From: an uncultured Gemmatimonadales bacterium
Lineage (GTDB): Bacteria > Gemmatimonadota > Gemmatimonadetes > Longimicrobiales > Gaopeijiaceae
Reading direction: 5' to 3'
Assembly (NCBI GenBank): GCA_937983085.1
Contig: CALJKZ010000240.1
Location: 1 to 8,102 of the forward strand
DNA: 8,102 nucleotides
The position numbers were made by a program, and so were the translations under genes. This document shows, piece after piece, positions 5,304 to 8,102 of this stretch (position 1 is its first letter; every line of letters begins with the position of its first letter). The notes under the pieces are model-generated. The model saw nothing but the letters and a program-made list of their open reading frames with translations. It was not told the origin of the DNA and did not search any database.

Positions 5304-7667
5304 ATGCGCCCCCCGCTCCCTTTTCGTTCACCGACCCTGCACCGTCTGGATCGCCGATGCCTCCTCCCGGCCGTCGTCGTTCTGCTGTCGTGCGGCGACG
5401 CGACCGGACCGGCGCCCGTTCCGACCTCCGTGACGCCGGAGGCATCGTCGGTGACGTTCCACTATCTGGGTCAGGAGCGCACCCTCACCGTCGTCGTGCG
5501 CGACGAGACCGGGGCCATCCTGTCGACTCCCGGGATCACGTGGACGTCCGACGACGCGGCCACCGTCGAGGTGGATGGAGGCGTAGCGACGGCGGTGGCA
5601 GGGGGTGCCACCACGTTGCGGGCGACGGCGGGAACGGCCACGGCATCGATTTCGGCCGTAGTGGATCAGGTGGTGGCGGACATCACTCTGTCGGACAGCA
5701 CGTGGACCTTCTCGTCCCTCGGCGACACCCTGCGCGTGGACGCCATGGTCGTCGACTCCAGTGGGGCGCGGATCCCGACCCACACCCCCGAATGGAGGTC
5801 GTTGGATACCGCCGTTGCCACCGTCACCTCCGACGGGGTCGTAGCGGCCCGCTCCGACGGGGCGACGACCGTGACGGTGAGAGCCGGCGGTGTCCTTCGT
5901 TCGGTACGGGTCACGGTAGAGCAGCGGCCCAGCGCGGTAGAGCTCCCGACCGATTCGGTACACTTCACCTCACTCGGCGACACGGCCACGGTCGAGCCCA
6001 TCATACGGGACGGCCAGGGGAATCCCATCGCCGCGGCGGAGATCACCTGGACCTCCCAAAACGAGGCTGTGGTGACTGTGTCCTCCTCGGGGAGGCTGAC
6101 CGCCGTGGGTGCCGGGACCGCCCGGGTAACGCTCACTGCGGGGCTGGCGGCTGCCGAGGTCGCCGTCGGGGTGCTCCAGGAGGTGGCGGGGCTCGGAGCT
6201 GAACCGGACTCCGTCGTGCTGGCCGACCCCGGCGATGAGATCGTCGCCACGGCGGTGGCTCGGGACGCGGGGGGGAGCCCGGTTGCCGGCGCCGCCCTCA
6301 CCTGGGAGTCCGGCGATGCCGGCGTCGCCACGGTGGCCACGGACGGTACCATCACCGGCGTTGCCACCGGCGCCACGTGGGTCACCGTGTCGCACGGCGC
6401 CCTCTCCGATTCGGTGGCTGTGAGCGTGGAACCGGAGCTTACCCTCCTCGCCCTGGGCGATCCCACCCCGGACGGTACGGTGGACTCCGAGATCTCCCTC
6501 GCGGCGCGGGTCGAGAGCGTGCTGGGGAGCGCCTATCAGGGTGCCGAAGTGACGTGGAGCGTCGACGCGGGCTCGGGCGTCATCGTGTCCACGACCCCGT
6601 CGGAGAGCGACGAGACCGGACACGTCAGCGCCGTCTGGCGGTTGGGAACCACATCAGGGTCCCAGCGCGCCCACGCCTCCTTGGAAAGCCGTGGGAGTAC
6701 GGTGACCGTCACGTTCACTGCCACCGCGCATCCGGGGTCCGCCGTGAGCGCCTCCCTCACCGCCGACACGCTCCTCCTGAGCGCCCGTGGCGAGACCGCG
6801 TTCCTGGCGCCGGCGTACTTCGATGCGCACGGCAACGTGACCACGGGCTCGGGGGTTTCTTGGGTCTCTCGCGATCCGGCCGTGGTCACCGCCGCCTCTG
6901 ATGGACTCGTCACGGGCGGCGCGGAGGGGACGGCATGGATCGTGGCGTCGCTCTCGGGGAGCCCCGTGGACTCCATTCAGGCCACAGTCGAGATGCGCGG
7001 AGCCATCACCGTGACCTTCGACGACGGTTGGATTTCCGTCTACGACAACGCCTGGCCCATCATGCAGGCGCTGGACATCGACGCCAACGTAGCGGTGTAC
7101 ACCGAGGCCACGGCGTTTCCCGGCTTCATGAGCGAAACCCACCTCAACGAGCTCCACGACGCGGGCTGGGCCATGGTGTCCCACACGGTGAGTCACGACA
7201 GTCTTACCACCCTGTCCACCGGGGAACTCGACTTCGAGTTGCGGGCCGCTCAAGAATGGTTGGAAGCGCGCGCGTATCGAGGGTCCAACGTCTTCGTGGC
7301 GCCGTATCACGACTTCGCGGATCGGGAGAAAACGGCGGCCTCGGGCTATTACGTGGCTGCCCGGGGGTACTCGGCCAACGCCGTGAGCCCCGACAGCCTC
7401 GTGTCGTGGATGCCCGACCGGCCGTTCGATCTCACGGGGATCGAGGCCGAGGATCTACCGTACACCACCGTGGCCGGGCGGGACCGCCTCCGAGACCTCT
7501 TGCAGAGAGCCCTCGACGAAGGCGCATTCATCGACCTCTTCTTCCATCAGGTGCCCGCCGGCAACGCCGCCGACTTCCAGGCGACAATGGAGGTCGTGGA
7601 CGAGTTCAGGGAGCGGGTGCTCACGTACGATCGACTCTACCCGGTCTTCGCCAGGGGTGTCTTCTGA
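5304..7667 (+). CDS. Ig-like repeat lipoprotein with C-terminal NodB polysaccharide deacetylase domain
   Basis: The 787-residue protein starts at ATG 5304. Its signal peptide has basic residues R8-R18, a hydrophobic core LLPAVVVLLSC and lipobox Leu-Leu-Ser-Cys30, followed by GDATGP; this fixes the start over an upstream ATG at 5250. Six beta-sandwich modules follow at about 41-121, 122-206, 207-292, 293-376, 377-476 and 477-563. Modules 1-4 and 6 are Big_2-like, with a recurring SLGDT/VxARDxxG strand, an ITWTS/VSWVS strand and GxxTAVxxG(A)T turns. Module 5 is longer and more Big_1-like (AEVTWSVDAGSG, ETGHVSAVWRLG). Residues 565-787 form a NodB (CE4) domain: TFDDG with D573 and metal ligand D574, HTVSH with H627 and H631, APYHDF (P667) as motif 3, and FFHQV (H748) near the end. 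The usual motif 3 Arg is V665, as in some NodB branches. It probably sits in the envelope and removes acyl groups from a surface polysaccharide, with the Ig modules as a stalk or glycan-binding spacer. It lacks a clear Shine-Dalgarno. Confidence 0.9.
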   Translation: MRPPLPFRSPTLHRLDRRCLLPAVVVLLSCGDATGPAPVPTSVTPEASSVTFHYLGQERTLTVVVRDETGAILSTPGITWTSDDAATVEVDGGVATAVAGGATTLRATAGTATASISAVVDQVVADITLSDSTWTFSSLGDTLRVDAMVVDSSGARIPTHTPEWRSLDTAVATVTSDGVVAARSDGATTVTVRAGGVLRSVRVTVEQRPSAVELPTDSVHFTSLGDTATVEPIIRDGQGNPIAAAEITWTSQNEAVVTVSSSGRLTAVGAGTARVTLTAGLAAAEVAVGVLQEVAGLGAEPDSVVLADPGDEIVATAVARDAGGSPVAGAALTWESGDAGVATVATDGTITGVATGATWVTVSHGALSDSVAVSVEPELTLLALGDPTPDGTVDSEISLAARVESVLGSAYQGAEVTWSVDAGSGVIVSTTPSESDETGHVSAVWRLGTTSGSQRAHASLESRGSTVTVTFTATAHPGSAVSASLTADTLLLSARGETAFLAPAYFDAHGNVTTGSGVSWVSRDPAVVTAASDGLVTGGAEGTAWIVASLSGSPVDSIQATVEMRGAITVTFDDGWISVYDNAWPIMQALDIDANVAVYTEATAFPGFMSETHLNELHDAGWAMVSHTVSHDSLTTLSTGELDFELRAAQEWLEARAYRGSNVFVAPYHDFADREKTAASGYYVAARGYSANAVSPDSLVSWMPDRPFDLTGIEAEDLPYTTVAGRDRLRDLLQRALDEGAFIDLFFHQVPAGNAADFQATMEVVDEFRERVLTYDRLYPVFARGVF

Positions 7668-7731
7668 CCGGTCGGTAGCGCGAAACGGGCGGAGGCCGGA
7701 GATTTGGAACCTTGGCCCCCAGCGGGTGTCC

Positions 7732-7745
7732 GTTCGCCAACGAAC
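7732..7745. repeat. Small hairpin between the lipoprotein and dehydrogenase genes
   Basis: GTTCG (7732-7736) and CGAAC (7741-7745) flank CCAA, in the 138-base gap after the lipoprotein stop. No T-tract follows, so it is not a clear intrinsic terminator. The rest of this gap shows no convincing promoter. Confidence 0.25.
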
Positions 7746-7792
7746 TGACGGATGTGGAGGCGCCCGAGGTTCCGGGCTCCGAGAAGACTTCG

Positions 7793-7800
7793 AGGAGAGG
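7793..7800 (+). promoter_or_regulatory. Strong Shine-Dalgarno deciding the dehydrogenase start
   Basis: AGGAGAGG ends 5 bases before ATG 7806. It is the best ribosome binding site in the window and fixes the start of the dehydrogenase. Confidence 0.75.
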
Positions 7801-7805
7801 TGAAG

Positions 7806-8102
7806 ATGAAGCGTTTCCCAGTGGCGTTCGTCGCCGCAGGTCTCACCCTGACGCGGACGGCTCCTGTGGCGGGTCAGCAGGACGGCGAGGTACTCCGGTC
7901 CAAGTACCACGACTATCGCGTCGTCACCGTGGCGGACGGCTTCGAAACGCCGTGGGGCATGGCGTTCCTGCCCGGCGGGGAGATCCTCGTCACCGAGCGT
8001 CCGGGTCGGATCCGTGTGGTTCGCGACGGGCGGTTGGATCCGGCTCCGGTGGAAGGAGCACCTGAGGTGCTGGCCCAGGGCCAGGGTGGCATGCTCGACA
8101 TC
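7806..8102 (+). CDS. Soluble PQQ-dependent aldose sugar dehydrogenase (YliI-like), N-terminal fragment
   Basis: Ninety-nine codons are present before the right edge cuts the gene; family members usually have about 370-450 residues. The start MKRFPVAFVAAGLTLTRTAP with Val-Ala-Gly-Gln-Gln looks like a Sec signal peptide (cleavage near residue 23), so the enzyme is exported. The mature part carries VADGFETPWGMAFLPGG followed by ILVTERPGRIRVV, the first blade of the six-bladed beta-propeller of soluble quinoprotein glucose/aldose dehydrogenases (GSDH family), then LAQGQGGMLDI, where the family reads GQGGLLD. The known role is oxidation of aldose sugars with PQQ and calcium in the periplasm. The PQQ and Ca2+ ligands lie beyond the window. 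It has a strong ribosome binding site of its own and is separated by 138 bases from the upstream lipoprotein gene. Confidence 0.88.
   Translation, partial: MKRFPVAFVAAGLTLTRTAPVAGQQDGEVLRSKYHDYRVVTVADGFETPWGMAFLPGGEILVTERPGRIRVVRDGRLDPAPVEGAPEVLAQGQGGMLDI

Noticed and set aside
5424..6992. Ig-like repeats considered as a phage tail, adhesin or invasin system
   Set aside because: The protein ends in a NodB deacetylase domain and has a lipobox. No phage, secretion or autotransporter gene is nearby.

Overview
The window is a high-GC stretch of bacterial chromosome. Strong G/C bias at third codon positions is visible in every real gene. The gene content would suit Gemmatimonadota or another soil/marine phylum: a Cys-Gly-Asp-Ala-Thr-Gly-Pro lipoprotein with Ig-like repeats, a class II photolyase, a soluble PQQ sugar dehydrogenase and a YghX-type dienelactone hydrolase. 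This placement rests on style and remembered family distribution, not on a marker gene. No rRNA, tRNA, CRISPR array, insertion sequence or phage gene is visible.

Layout. (1) 1-188, minus strand: N-terminus of a probable lipoprotein that runs off the left edge. (2) 189-342: divergent intergenic region with an unusually AT-rich patch carrying a TGTACA/TGTACG half-site cluster in helical phase, overlapping a TACAAT -10-like hexamer. It resembles a LitR/CarH (B12, light-responsive MerR family) operator. (3) 343-1899, plus strand: a class II CPD photolyase frame, full length and collinear but interrupted by two in-frame TAA codons at 637 and 670. (4) 1985-2290 and 2325-2942, plus strand: a small two-TM membrane protein followed by a CDP-alcohol phosphatidyltransferase, separated by 34 bases that hold an imperfect tandem repeat. 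(5) 2939-4249 and 4290-5183, minus strand: an M20 metallopeptidase/deacylase and, upstream of it in the same probable operon, a dienelactone hydrolase with a twin-arginine-like motif. The M20 gene converges on the phosphatidyltransferase, and the palindrome CTAG serves both stop codons. (6) 5304-7667, plus strand: a large lipoprotein of six Ig-like modules and a C-terminal NodB polysaccharide deacetylase domain. (7) 7806-8102, plus strand: start of a secreted PQQ-dependent aldose dehydrogenase, cut by the right edge.

How the genes work together. The only strong regulatory story is at the left: a probable light-controlled promoter driving a photolyase, which makes biological sense because photolyase needs light. 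The protein would now be truncated unless the stops are sequencing errors or are read through. The remaining genes look like ordinary housekeeping and envelope genes: phospholipid synthesis, amide hydrolysis, ester/lactone hydrolysis, surface polysaccharide modification and periplasmic sugar oxidation. I see no multi-gene defence or mobile system here.
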